From Sulfurimonas sp. (GTDB taxonomy: Bacteria; Campylobacterota; Campylobacteria; Campylobacterales; Sulfurimonadaceae): a stretch of DNA of 7,834 bases. Below the pieces are notes generated by a model. The model was not told the origin of the DNA, did not search any database, and saw only the letters and a list, made by a program, of their open reading frames with translations. Both the position numbers and the translations under genes were made by a program. This document shows positions 1 through 7,500 of this stretch, piece after piece (the stretch's first letter is position 1; each line of letters opens with the position of its first letter). The stretch lies in contig NVUO01000016.1 in assembly GCA_002733155.1 (NCBI GenBank), forward strand, positions 1 to 7,834. The letters run 5' to 3'.

Positions 1-99
1 AACTCGCAATTCACTTTGAGGGAAGATTAGATAAAGCTCTCAATTTATGATACAATTTTAGGAATTACTCGATGCTGACACAGATTATTGAACACTACC
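1..99 (+). mobile_element. Right end of a probable IS256-family insertion sequence
   Basis: Bases 1-99 do not continue the transporter gene that they abut. They hold the C-terminal codons of an unrelated plus-strand reading frame (3-50), then a 49-base tail ending in CTGACACAGATTATTGAACA and CTACC. Read inwards on the minus strand the tip begins GGTAGTGTTCAATAATCTG. This resembles the termini of IS256 (mutator-type) elements, which often carry a CTGTGT-like core. The tip is placed at 99/100 because the neighbouring gene keeps matching its protein family up to codon bases at 100-104 and then departs. IS256 elements usually duplicate 8-9 bp of target, so the bases just right of 99 should reappear at the other end, outside the window. 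The family assignment rests on memory of the terminal protein motif and terminal inverted repeat, so it is moderately sure; that foreign DNA joins here is surer. Confidence 0.6.
3..50 (+). CDS. Transposase C-terminus, IS256/mutator-like (partial, 5' end outside window)
   Basis: The reading frame open from the window edge ends LAIHFEGRLDKALNL followed by TGA at 48-50. The pattern L-A-I-x-F-x-x-R-L just before the stop is what I recall at the C-terminus of mutator-type (IS256, Transposase_mut) DDE transposases. Only 15 residues are visible, with no catalytic residue among them, so the call depends on this short tail plus its position inside a probable IS end. The gene should extend several hundred codons to the left of the window. 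It is read opposite to the secretion gene it interrupts. Confidence 0.45.
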   Translation, partial: LAIHFEGRLDKALNL

Positions 100-849
100 A
101 AAAGCAAGGATGACATAATTACATCATTCTTTTTTCCAGCTATCTCTAAAAAATAAGATCTTAAGAACTTCAAAATAGTATCAAAAATAAAAATAATCAA
201 TACACCAATCGCCAATCGCCAATACCCATAATGTCTCTATAGCTGCATTTGGAACTACCCTATCATAAACATTCATAGTAAATAATGGTATAGCTAATAC
301 AAAAAAGTTAATTAATATAGAGGCTATAATAGTATCTCTGTATATGCTTGTAGAATACTTTATAGTATCCCAAAACCAATGTCTATGTTTTTTTTGTAAT
401 TCTAACTCGCCCTCAGTTTCCGTCTCTCTTTCTTGAAGCTCTGGCTTCACAAAAAAAGCAAATCCTAAGTACTCAGTTTTAAGGTTTTCAAAAGAAACCC
501 AATTTTCTGTCTCCCTAAATTCTGGAATAATTACATGTGCATGTTCTTTGTGTAAATCAAAACCTGTTAAGATGCATACACTATTATCTTTTAAAAGTAA
601 TATTACTGGTAATACTAATACGGAGATATCTTCTAAATCTTTACGTACAAGGCTAGATATAAGACCAGCCCTACTAAACTCTGACTTAGCTTTATCAATA
701 CTAAATAGTTCAGGACTTGATTTTCCTAACTCTACTGGTAATCCAGCTATTAAGGATTCAGCAGAAAATGGATGTTTAAATAGTTTCGTAATTATTACTA
801 ATGCTTCAAGTAAAGAGTTAAACCTTATAATATCACCACTATGTTTCAT
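100..849 (-). pseudogene. Type I secretion inner-membrane ABC transporter (LssB/LapB-like), frameshifted and IS-truncated
   Basis: This is the N-terminal part of a T1SS permease/ATPase of the kind that exports large RTX adhesins or toxins. The intact frame runs from ATG at 849 to a premature TGA at 181 (222 aa). Residues about 10-130 form a degenerate peptidase-C39-like domain ([24 protein letters not shown]). Residues about 165-195 begin the membrane domain ([20 protein letters not shown], then [20 protein letters not shown]). After G213 the frame is lost. Deleting one copy of the 7-base repeat at 205-223 restores [19 protein letters not shown] and then EIAGKKNDVIMSSLL, as expected for the family. 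Coding similarity then ends at about position 100 against the probable IS end. The helices, Walker motifs and ATPase are missing here. Start choice: AAGGAAG lies directly before the ATG. The gene follows the TolC-like gene by 12 bases, so the two were co-transcribed. The family usually exceeds 700 residues. Confidence 0.85.
205..223. repeat. 7-bp tandem repeat (2.7 copies) causing a frameshift
   Basis: CCAATCG occurs at 205-211 and 212-218, followed by CCAAT at 219-223, giving 19 bases of exact period 7. With one unit fewer the transporter gene reads through in its family-typical frame (V-L-A-I-G-V); with this copy number it ends nine codons later. The extra unit is therefore probably a recent duplication, by strand slippage or during assembly. 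Confidence 0.9.
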
Positions 850-861
850 CTTCCTTATCCT

Positions 862-2346
862 CTAATTATCTAAGTCTGACATATCGTTTGAAGTATTTGT
901 TTTTAACATAGAATCAAATGATTTATATCTACTATTATCATAATTAAAAAAATTCTCTTTATTTTTAAACTTATCATTTATATCTTGTATAATATTATTA
1001 ACTGATTTTTCTTCATCATAATTTTCTTTTAATATAAGGTTTAAACTATTTGTCTTAGCTAAAAAGTAAGCTTCTAATACACCCATAGCATTTAAGATAC
1101 GAAACTTTGATAACAGTAAATCGTATTTAGCCGTCTCGTAGGATTGTCTAGCATTATCGTAGTCATCTTTTACAGATGAAATATCAAGAAACGTCCTTCT
1201 ACCAATTCCAAATTCTTCATAATAATCTTCTAAAGTTTTTTTACTAAACATTCTTAGTTTTTCCAATAATTCAAGCTGTTCTTGTATCTTTATAGATGCT
1301 ACCCAAGATATGCCTAGTTGACTAACTATATCCCTTTTAGTAAAAAGAAGATATTCATTATTTTGTAAATATATTGTAAACTCTTTTTCTATAATTGCCT
1401 TATCCATGAAACCGTTATACAGACTATAACTTAGATAAATCATAGCATTAGAACTCTCAACACTGTATTCAAAAGGGCCTGTCTCTTTAAGTATTGACTT
1501 ACTTATTTCAAGATCCAAACTTGGATAATAACTAGACTTACTTCTTTTGTAATTACTTCTTGCACTTTTAGTATTATGTATACCTACTTGTATAGATGAA
1601 TTATTTTTAAAGGCTATATTTGCAGCATTTTCTAAGCTCTTTGGTAATACATAATCAAAAAAAGGCTCCTCCAAGCTATCCACATCAATTACTGATCCAA
1701 ATACTGTCTCAAAAGCTATCTTCAATTGTATAAAGTTATTTTCATGCACTACAGCATTAACTTCAGATAGAGTTAGACGAGCAGAAGCAAATTTTAAATC
1801 AGAAGATTTACCCATACCTGAGTTTATATACTCCTCAAGTTTTTTATAAATCTCTTGATGTGATAAAAAAATTTCTTTACTTATTTGTAAAATTGCTTTT
1901 TGTTTAATCATATTTACATAACTCTCAACTGTCCTCATAACTATAGATGTTTTATACTCATTTAGATATGACTGAGCTGCATTTTCTCTATGCTTTTGTG
2001 ATTGGGCATCATGATATGTATTAAAACCACTAAAAAGGTTCATGCTAGCTGTAACTGTTTGTTCGGTACGAAGAACCCTCTCCCCTGTTTGAACATTAAA
2101 AGAAGGTACTATTTTTTGTTGAGCTACACCTATACCGTAAGAGATATTTAACCTTGGATAATATGCAGATAAAGCCATATCGCGCTCTTTTTTCACACCC
2201 ACAAGGGCATAAACTTTATCTTTAATTTCTGGGTTTGTATTAAGGGCTTGATATACAGCTTGTTCTAGACTAATTGCATTACAATTAAGGATAATTATAA
2301 AAGATAGATATAAAAGTAATTTAAATAATAATTTGTATTCGAACAT
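862..2346 (-). CDS. TolC-family outer-membrane channel of a type I secretion system
   Basis: This encodes a 494-residue outer-membrane efflux protein, forming the trimeric beta-barrel and periplasmic tunnel through which a T1SS substrate leaves the cell. A signal peptide covers residues 1 to about 24 (hydrophobic LLYLSFIIIL, cleavage near NCNA). The internal duplication typical of TolC is visible. LEQAVYQALNTNPEI (27-41) matches LENAANIAFKNNSSI (238-252), AYYPRLN (61-67) matches SYYPSLD (272-278), and NLFSGF (103-108) matches SLYNGF (308-313). The segment around 378-421 (FGIGRRTFLDIS, AKYDLLLSKFRILNAMG) is characteristic of the second coiled-coil hairpin. The last 60 residues are Asn/Lys/Asp-rich and probably disordered. 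Cys22 is preceded by Asn, so it is not a lipobox. A GAAGAAGG site lies 11 bases before the ATG. It is the first gene of a unit with the broken ABC transporter; an LssD/HlyD-type adaptor would be expected nearby but is not in the window. The reading frame is intact although its partner is not. Confidence 0.9.
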   Translation of the reverse strand: MFEYKLLFKLLLYLSFIIILNCNAISLEQAVYQALNTNPEIKDKVYALVGVKKERDMALSAYYPRLNISYGIGVAQQKIVPSFNVQTGERVLRTEQTVTASMNLFSGFNTYHDAQSQKHRENAAQSYLNEYKTSIVMRTVESYVNMIKQKAILQISKEIFLSHQEIYKKLEEYINSGMGKSSDLKFASARLTLSEVNAVVHENNFIQLKIAFETVFGSVIDVDSLEEPFFDYVLPKSLENAANIAFKNNSSIQVGIHNTKSARSNYKRSKSSYYPSLDLEISKSILKETGPFEYSVESSNAMIYLSYSLYNGFMDKAIIEKEFTIYLQNNEYLLFTKRDIVSQLGISWVASIKIQEQLELLEKLRMFSKKTLEDYYEEFGIGRRTFLDISSVKDDYDNARQSYETAKYDLLLSKFRILNAMGVLEAYFLAKTNSLNLILKENYDEEKSVNNIIQDINDKFKNKENFFNYDNSRYKSFDSMLKTNTSNDMSDLDN

Positions 2347-2388
2347 ACTAAATTAGGCCTTCTTCATTTAAGAATTCTATATTGTTAT

Positions 2389-2394
2389 ATTATA
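2389..2394 (-). promoter_or_regulatory. Candidate -10 box for the tolC-like gene
   Basis: TATAAT is present on the minus strand 43 bases before the ATG at 2346. The best upstream hexamer, TTGCTA, is 19 bases away, so the -35 is weak. The region is so AT-rich that a chance match is possible. Confidence 0.3.
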
Positions 2395-2446
2395 TGATAT
2401 AAAACTTCACAAATAGCAATAAATACCCATTACTTAATATTTTTAA

Positions 2447-2475
2447 TTAATATATCATAGTCTTCTCAGTATAAT
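2447..2475 (+). promoter_or_regulatory. Candidate sigma-70 promoter for prs-lepA
   Basis: TTAATA (2447-2452) and TATAAT (2470-2475) are separated by exactly 17 bases; the -35 matches 4 of 6 and the -10 matches 6 of 6. A start near 2482 would give a leader of about 80 bases. A second possible -10 (TACAAT, 2530-2535) lies nearer the gene but has no convincing -35 at normal distance; either or both may act. No purine or PRPP riboswitch fold was recognised in the leader. Confidence 0.45.
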
Positions 2476-2563
2476 AGATTTATGACTTAATTTATCTGAT
2501 TTTTTAACAAGTCCTCAGCACTATTTTTGTACAATAATATTTATATTTTCCTAAAGGAATCCC

Positions 2564-3490
2564 ATGCGTGGTTATAAAATTTTTGCAGGTACAGCAAGTG
2601 TAGATTTTGCAAATGAAATTTGTAAGGTATTAGATGTTCCATTAGCCAAGGCTGATGTTAAAAAGTTTAGTGATGGTGAAATCTCAGTTCAAATTGCTGA
2701 GAGTGTTCGTGGTCGTGATGTATTTATAGTTCAATCTACTGGTGCGCCTTCAAATGATAATCTTATGGAACTTCTTATTATTACTGATGCACTTAAACGT
2801 TCATCTGCATCAAGTATTACAGCTGTAGTACCTTATTACGGTTATGCTAGACAAGATAGAAAAGCAGCCCCACGTGTGCCAATTACTGCTAAGCTTGTTG
2901 CTAACCTATATGAGACTGCTGGAATTAACAGAGTTATTACTATCGATTTACATGCTGGTCAAATTCAAGGTTTTTTTGATATCCCAGTTGACAATCTTTA
3001 TGGTTCAGTAACTTTTGAACAATATATAAAAAGTAAAAATCTTAAAAACCCTATTATTGCAAGTCCAGATATTGGTGGAGTTGCACGTGCTAGATACTTC
3101 GCAAAACGTATGGGTCTTGAGATGGTTATAGTAGATAAACGCAGAGAAAAAGCTAATGAAAGTGAAGTTATGAACATCATTGGTGAAGTTGAAGGATATG
3201 ATGTTATTATGATTGATGATATGGTTGATACAGCGGGTACTATAGTAAAAGCTGCAACTGCACTTAAAAATAAAGGGGCTACATCTGTAATGGCTTGTGC
3301 TACCCATGGAGTTTTAAGTGGTAAGGCTTATGAAAATTTAGAGCATGGGGAATTGGATGAGTTAATTATAACAAATACTCTTGCATCTAAAGCTCATAAA
3401 AATATCAAGATACTTTCAGTAGCCCCTCTTTTTGCTGAAGTAATTCGTCGTGTATATCATAATGAAAGTGTAAACTCACTATTTGCTTAA
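2564..3490 (+). CDS. prs: Ribose-phosphate pyrophosphokinase (PRPP synthetase)
   Basis: This cytoplasmic enzyme transfers pyrophosphate from ATP to ribose 5-phosphate, giving PRPP for purine, pyrimidine, histidine, tryptophan and NAD synthesis. At 308 residues it has the usual class I length. Visible landmarks are the N-terminal FAGTASVDFANEI; the ATP-binding flexible loop YYGYARQDRKAAPRVP (91-106, with R96, D98 and R99); the metal and ATP site DLHAGQIQGFF (128-138, H130); the catalytic DKRR (191-194); and the PRPP-binding loop DDMVDTAGT (218-226). All key residues are present, so it should be active and probably allosterically regulated. AAAGGA lies 5 bases before the ATG. It is followed 13 bases later by lepA on the same strand, which suggests one transcript, and is divergent from the tolC-like gene. 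Codon use and AT content resemble lepA. Confidence 0.98.
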   Translation: MRGYKIFAGTASVDFANEICKVLDVPLAKADVKKFSDGEISVQIAESVRGRDVFIVQSTGAPSNDNLMELLIITDALKRSSASSITAVVPYYGYARQDRKAAPRVPITAKLVANLYETAGINRVITIDLHAGQIQGFFDIPVDNLYGSVTFEQYIKSKNLKNPIIASPDIGGVARARYFAKRMGLEMVIVDKRREKANESEVMNIIGEVEGYDVIMIDDMVDTAGTIVKAATALKNKGATSVMACATHGVLSGKAYENLEHGELDELIITNTLASKAHKNIKILSVAPLFAEVIRRVYHNESVNSLFA

Positions 3491-3503
3491 TTAAAGGAAT
3501 TTA

Positions 3504-5294
3504 TTGAAAAATATTAGAAACTTTTCTATCATTGCTCATATTGATCATGGTAAATCTACCTTAGCTGATAGAATCATACAAGAGTGTGGCAGTGTTAGTG
3601 AACGTGAGATGTCATCTCAGATGATGGATACTATGGACATTGAACAAGAGCGTGGTATTACTATTAAAGCTCAATCAGTTCGTCTTGATTATGTAAAAGA
3701 TAATCAGCACTATATACTTAACCTTATTGACACCCCTGGTCATGTTGACTTTTCATATGAGGTATCTAAATCTCTTGCTTCATCTGACGGTGCCTTACTT
3801 ATTGTAGATGCTGCGCAAGGTGTAGAAGCTCAAACTATCGCAAATGTTTATTTAGCATTAGATAATGACCTCGAACTTATCCCAGTTATTAATAAAATAG
3901 ATTTACCTGCAGCTGATCCTGATAAAGTAGCTGAAGAGATTGAAACCTCTATTGGTATTGATGCTACTGATGCATGTTTAGTGTCTGCAAAAAATGGTAT
4001 TGGAATTCGTGAACTTATTGACGCTATAGTTGATCGCATCCCAGAACCAACAGGTAATCCTGATGCTGCTACTAAAGCAATTATTTATGATTCTTGGTTT
4101 GACCAATACTTAGGTGCACTTGCACTTGTTCGTGTATTTGATGGTCAAATTAAAAAAGGTCAAAATATTAAATTTATGTCTAATGGTGAAGAACATCATA
4201 TACTAGACTTAATGTATCCACACCCTATGAAAAAAATAAAAACTAATACTATAGAATGTGGAGAAATAGGAATAGTAGTCCTTGGTCTTAAAGAGGTATC
4301 TATTGTAAGTGTTGGTGATACTATTACTGATTCTAAAAATCCAACTAAGGAGCCTGTTGGTAACTATGAACCTGCTAAACCTTTTGTATTTGCTGGGATT
4401 TATCCAATAGATACTGATAAGTTTGAAGACCTACGTGATGCACTTGACAAGTTACGTCTAAATGACAGTTCACTTTCATATGAGCCTGAGACATCTATAG
4501 CTCTTGGTTTTGGTTTTCGTGTTGGATTTTTAGGTATGCTTCATATGGAAGTTATAAAAGAGCGTCTAGAACGTGAGTTTAACCTTGATTTAATAGCCTC
4601 AGCTCCATCAGTAATTTATGAAGTATATCTTAACAATGGTGATAAAGTTGATGTTCAAAACCCATCACAACTTCCAGAAGTAAATAGAATAGACCGTATT
4701 GAAGAACCATATGTAAGAGCTACTGTAATCACTCCAAGTGAATATCTTGGTAATATTATAACTCTCTTAATTAATAAACGTGGAACTCAAACTAAAATGA
4801 ATTATCTTAATGAAGATAGAGTTATGCTTGAATATGAAGTACCTATGAATGAAATAGTTATGGATTTTTATGATACTCTAAAAAGTATATCTAAGGGTTA
4901 TGCTTCATTTGATTATGAGCCTATAGGATTTAAAGAGGGTGACCTTGTAAAACTTGACATTAAAGTAGCTGGTGAGGCTGTAGATGCATTAAGTATAGTA
5001 GTTCCTCGTAACCAAGCCCTACCTCGTGGTCGTATATTAGTTAAAAATATGAAAGAGTTAATACCTAGGCAACTATTTGAAGTAGCAGTTCAAGCATCAT
5101 TAGGAAGCCAAATTATTGCGCGTGAGACTGTAAAATCTATGGGTAAAAATGTTACAGCTAAATGTTATGGTGGGGATATTACTCGTAAAAGAAAACTACT
5201 AGAAAAACAAAAAGCTGGTAAAAAACGGATGAAGTCTATTGGTAAGGTTCAGTTACCTCAAGAAGCCTTTATGTCTGTGCTGAAAATGGACTAA
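3504..5294 (+). CDS. lepA: Translation factor LepA (elongation factor 4, EF-4)
   Basis: This 596-residue ribosome-binding GTPase acts on elongating or initiating ribosomes; back-translocation was proposed for it and a role in 30S assembly has also been reported. The G domain is complete: G1 AHIDHGKST (11-19), G2 RGIT (50-53), G3 DTPGH (76-80), G4 NKID (130-133) and G5 SAK (161-163). Beta-barrel and EF-G-like domains follow. The C-terminus has the LepA-specific signature [19 protein letters not shown] (from residue 556) and ends [13 protein letters not shown], which separates it from EF-G, TypA and TetM. The start is TTG at 3504: AAAGGA lies 5 bases upstream and the first residues ([15 protein letters not shown]) match the family N-terminus. 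The short distance to prs suggests co-transcription and possibly translational coupling. Its TAA stop sits in the loop of a small perfect hairpin. Confidence 0.98.
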   Translation: MKNIRNFSIIAHIDHGKSTLADRIIQECGSVSEREMSSQMMDTMDIEQERGITIKAQSVRLDYVKDNQHYILNLIDTPGHVDFSYEVSKSLASSDGALLIVDAAQGVEAQTIANVYLALDNDLELIPVINKIDLPAADPDKVAEEIETSIGIDATDACLVSAKNGIGIRELIDAIVDRIPEPTGNPDAATKAIIYDSWFDQYLGALALVRVFDGQIKKGQNIKFMSNGEEHHILDLMYPHPMKKIKTNTIECGEIGIVVLGLKEVSIVSVGDTITDSKNPTKEPVGNYEPAKPFVFAGIYPIDTDKFEDLRDALDKLRLNDSSLSYEPETSIALGFGFRVGFLGMLHMEVIKERLEREFNLDLIASAPSVIYEVYLNNGDKVDVQNPSQLPEVNRIDRIEEPYVRATVITPSEYLGNIITLLINKRGTQTKMNYLNEDRVMLEYEVPMNEIVMDFYDTLKSISKGYASFDYEPIGFKEGDLVKLDIKVAGEAVDALSIVVPRNQALPRGRILVKNMKELIPRQLFEVAVQASLGSQIIARETVKSMGKNVTAKCYGGDITRKRKLLEKQKAGKKRMKSIGKVQLPQEAFMSVLKMD

Positions 5295-5302
5295 TGTCCA
5301 TT
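5285..5302 (+). other. Perfect hairpin spanning the lepA stop codon
   Basis: AATGGAC (5285-5291), loop TAAT, GTCCATT (5296-5302): a 7-bp perfect stem with the lepA TAA in its loop. No U-tract follows, so it is not a standard terminator. It may protect the 3' end of the message or be coincidental. Confidence 0.5.
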
Positions 5303-5311
5303 ATAGTCCGC

Positions 5312-5331
5312 AAAATTAAATAATTAATTTT
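5312..5331. terminator. AT-only inverted repeat, possible weak terminator after lepA
   Basis: AAAATTAA (5312-5319), loop ATAA, TTAATTTT (5324-5331): an 8-bp perfect stem made only of A-T pairs and ending in four T. The low stem stability makes efficient intrinsic termination doubtful, but it is the only U-ending hairpin between lepA and the comF-like gene. Confidence 0.3.
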
Positions 5332-5336
5332 ACTTC

Positions 5337-5379
5337 GCTTAGGGCGCTGAGCCCACTAAAGCTAGACACTTTTCGTGTC
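5337..5379 (+). other. Two GC-containing hairpins upstream of the comF-like gene
   Basis: The inner stem GGGC (5342-5345) pairs with GCCC (5351-5354) around loop GCTGA. It is extended by outer pairing of GCTT (5337-5340) with AAGC (5359-5362) across an asymmetric internal loop. A second stem, GACAC (5365-5369) with GTGTC (5375-5379), closes a TTTTC loop nine bases before the TTGGAG of the next ribosome binding site. This is the most GC-rich noncoding stretch of the window. It could be RNA processing structure, an attenuator-like leader or a dispersed intergenic repeat; I cannot choose between these. Confidence 0.5.
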
Positions 5380-5399
5380 ATAGTATTTTGGAGTATTAC

Positions 5400-5975
5400 A
5401 TGAAATGTTTACTTTGTGAAAACCTATCTTTCACACATATATGTAAATCTTGCCAAAAAACTTTTTTAACCCCCTCTCTCTACAAACGAAAACTACAAAA
5501 CAACATCGAAGTTATATCTTTTTACAAATACAAAGAGATTAAAGAGCTACTTTTTACTAAACATACAGACTTAGGTTTTTACATCTATTCTATCTTAGCT
5601 AAAAACTCTTTAAAAAAATTTGCCTTAGAATTTGAATATGCAGATTCTATAAGTTCAATTGCTATAGATGATAATGTAAAAAGTGGATACTCTCATACTG
5701 CAATATTAAATAAGTCCTTAAAGAGTAAGTATATAAAACCACTCTACAATAAACTCCGTGCCACTAATGACATATCTTATTCAGGAAAAAATAAAGTATA
5801 TAGACTAAGTAATCCAAGAGGTTTTGAGATGAAAAATTTTAAAACAAAAAATGTAATATTAGTTGATGATATTATAACTACTGGTTCAACATTAAATCAG
5901 GCTATAGATGTGATGAAGTTAAACAAAAAAGAAGTGCTCTTTTGCTTAACTCTATCTGATGTAAATATAACTTAA
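5400..5975 (+). CDS. ComF-family phosphoribosyltransferase-like protein, short and divergent
   Basis: This is a 191-residue cytoplasmic protein. The N-terminus holds a zinc-ribbon pattern, C3-x2-C6 and C15-x2-C18, as in ComF/GntX proteins. The C-terminal half has the type I PRTase PRPP-binding loop VILVDDIITTGSTL (about 152-165, acidic pair D156-D157). The segment before it is poorly conserved: the usual ComF R-x-Q and R-x-x-N motifs are only partly recognisable (KVYRLSNPRGF, 132-142). ComF is needed for DNA uptake in naturally transformable bacteria, including epsilonproteobacterial relatives, and may act in DNA handling inside the cell; a role here is inferred from family only. The start is ATG at 5400, because GGAG lies 6 bases before it; the in-frame TTG at 5388 is part of that ribosome binding site. 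It is separated from lepA by 105 bases of hairpins, so it may be weakly co-transcribed. Its stop overlaps the opposing gene. Confidence 0.8.
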   Translation: MKCLLCENLSFTHICKSCQKTFLTPSLYKRKLQNNIEVISFYKYKEIKELLFTKHTDLGFYIYSILAKNSLKKFALEFEYADSISSIAIDDNVKSGYSHTAILNKSLKSKYIKPLYNKLRATNDISYSGKNKVYRLSNPRGFEMKNFKTKNVILVDDIITTGSTLNQAIDVMKLNKKEVLFCLTLSDVNIT

Positions 5976-7441
5976 AAAAACTTTTTAAATAATTTATTTA
6001 TACCTTTTTTTACAGCATCCTTAATCTTTTTTTCTACGAGTTCATTAACATCAACCTTAATCTTTGGTTTATTGATATTTCCAATTATAGTAGCAGAAAT
6101 AGGATTGTTATTAGCTACTAATTTTAGAGTTGAATCTATCACTTGTGTTTTAGTATTTAGTTTAGTATCTTTTGTTGTAATTGATGCTTTTCTTGAAGTC
6201 AATTCCAAAGATATAAGTAAATTTTCTTTGTTAATAGTAGAATTAATATTACCATTAAACTTTTCTTTATACATATCAAATTTAGCATATTGTTTAATTA
6301 GTCCAAATATTTTATTTTTTGTAAACTTTCCATCTACTAATTGCCCGCTTATTTTACCCTTACTCTGAGCTAAATTATAATTTAGCTTAGCATTTAGAGT
6401 AGATTCAAAAACTTCTGGATAAACAAACATATTAAGTAGACCCATAGTTCCAACACCTTTTAAGTCTGCTTTAAAATTATCATTAAAAAGACTAGCATCT
6501 ATCTGACCACCAGCTAATTTAGTGTGTATATTTAAATTTAAATCCTTATCTTTTTTTATATTACCATTTACAATAATGGAACCATGCATCTTTTGATTAG
6601 TTACAAAAAAGAGTTTATTTAGATTAGCTATTGTAGCTTTAAAGTCACTTTTTATTGACTTGTTATTTAGATTAAATTTTGCACTTTTAACATCAAAGTT
6701 AACGATATTTGAATTAAAATCAAGTTTAGTATCAGCTATATTAGAAACTATCTTTGTTGTAGTGCTAGAATTAAAAGTAATATAAGGCACAGAAGATTTA
6801 AATTTATAAGCCTTAGTAATATACTCAGAATCTATAACTCCATTTTTAATACTTGTATTTATAATACCCTCTAGTTTATGTACAGTAATATTTTTAAAAT
6901 TTACATCAAGGTTTATTATTGCACTTGCATATTGTTTTTGATTAGCAATAACAAGAAGTTCTTCAAGTTTGGCATTATTTATATTTGCTATTATAGATGT
7001 AGGATTCATATTCGTCAATTCTAAATGATAAGTAGTATCACTAGAAGCTACATCACTTTTACCATCAACGCTTAAAAACTTCATATTGCCTTTTACTTTA
7101 CCATCTGTGTGAAAGCTACCTTGAAATAAAGTAGATGTTAAAGCCTGTAATGATTTTAATTCTTCTAAATTAAGTTTGTAAGATATATCAAAAGTTTGAG
7201 ACAATAAAGAATAATTCCCTTTAATATCTATAATATTATTTGAATTTAATCTAAGTGATATCTCAAATTCACTCATATTTAAAGAAAAAACATCCAATTT
7301 ACTATCTAATTTTGTTTGCTCTTGTATCTTTTTTTCTATAAAAGGCTTAAGTAAAGCATTACCAAATGATGTAAAGGCTAGTACATAAACTATAGCCGAA
7401 AAACCTATTATAATGCCTAATAACCAACTAAAATATTTCAT
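5972..7441 (-). CDS. AsmA-like membrane-anchored envelope protein
   Basis: This encodes 489 residues. One N-terminal membrane helix (FSWLLGIIIGFSAIVYVLAF, about residues 3-22) is followed by a long cysteine-free periplasmic part made of alternating polar and hydrophobic strands rich in Asn, Lys, Ile and Ser. This is the look of AsmA/YhdP/TamB-type beta-groove proteins, which are thought to carry lipids between membranes or help outer-membrane assembly. Segments such as GLLNMFVYPEVFESTLNAKL and GTMGLLNMF, the GNINKPKIKVDV ending, and a basic amphipathic tail (KKIKDAVKKGINKLFKKFF) support that grouping, but no catalytic motif exists to confirm it. The start is ATG at 7441: GGAG lies 6 bases before it, whereas the upstream ATG at 7453 has only AT-rich sequence in front and itself contains this Shine-Dalgarno. 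It is transcribed divergently from grpE and convergently with the comF-like gene. Confidence 0.6.
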   Translation of the reverse strand: MKYFSWLLGIIIGFSAIVYVLAFTSFGNALLKPFIEKKIQEQTKLDSKLDVFSLNMSEFEISLRLNSNNIIDIKGNYSLLSQTFDISYKLNLEELKSLQALTSTLFQGSFHTDGKVKGNMKFLSVDGKSDVASSDTTYHLELTNMNPTSIIANINNAKLEELLVIANQKQYASAIINLDVNFKNITVHKLEGIINTSIKNGVIDSEYITKAYKFKSSVPYITFNSSTTTKIVSNIADTKLDFNSNIVNFDVKSAKFNLNNKSIKSDFKATIANLNKLFFVTNQKMHGSIIVNGNIKKDKDLNLNIHTKLAGGQIDASLFNDNFKADLKGVGTMGLLNMFVYPEVFESTLNAKLNYNLAQSKGKISGQLVDGKFTKNKIFGLIKQYAKFDMYKEKFNGNINSTINKENLLISLELTSRKASITTKDTKLNTKTQVIDSTLKLVANNNPISATIIGNINKPKIKVDVNELVEKKIKDAVKKGINKLFKKFF

Positions 7442-7474
7442 TATCTTCTCCATATAAATATATATATTACAATA

Positions 7475-7480
7475 ATTATA
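7475..7480 (-). promoter_or_regulatory. Candidate -10 box for the AsmA-like gene
   Basis: TATAAT on the minus strand lies 33 bases before the chosen ATG. A -35 at normal spacing (around 7498-7503) has poor sequence and would touch the left edge of the HAIR operator at 7501. The surroundings are almost pure A/T, so this is weak evidence. Confidence 0.3.
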
Positions 7481-7500
7481 TTTAAATATTTATTTTTATA

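Noticed and set aside
548..865. 105-codon plus-strand open frame opposite the ABC transporter fragment
   Set aside because: It lies antisense to a gene with clear family similarity, has no ribosome binding site and its translation resembles nothing.
2278..2283. Lipobox in the TolC-like signal peptide (Cys22)
   Set aside because: The residue before the cysteine is Asn, which lipoprotein signal peptidase does not normally accept.
2347..2563. Riboswitch or small RNA in the tolC-prs intergenic region
   Set aside because: No conserved purine or PRPP riboswitch landmarks and no strong stem were found; the region is AT-rich promoter DNA.
2998..3307. Two minus-strand open frames inside prs
   Set aside because: They are shadow frames of the fully supported prs gene; Cys/Phe/Tyr-rich composition is typical of antisense reading.
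3848..4039. Minus-strand open frame inside lepA
   Set aside because: It is a Ser/Ile-rich shadow of lepA without its own signals.
5388..5399. TTG at 5388 as start of the comF-like gene
   Set aside because: It is part of the TTGGAG ribosome binding site serving the ATG at 5400.
6072..6368. 98-codon plus-strand hydrophobic open frame
   Set aside because: It is a mirror of the AsmA-like gene; its hydrophobicity arises from antisense reading of Lys/Asn codons, and it lacks a ribosome binding site.
7442..7453. ATG at 7453 as start of the AsmA-like gene
   Set aside because: There is no Shine-Dalgarno upstream of it, and its first codons contain the GGAG that serves the ATG at 7441.
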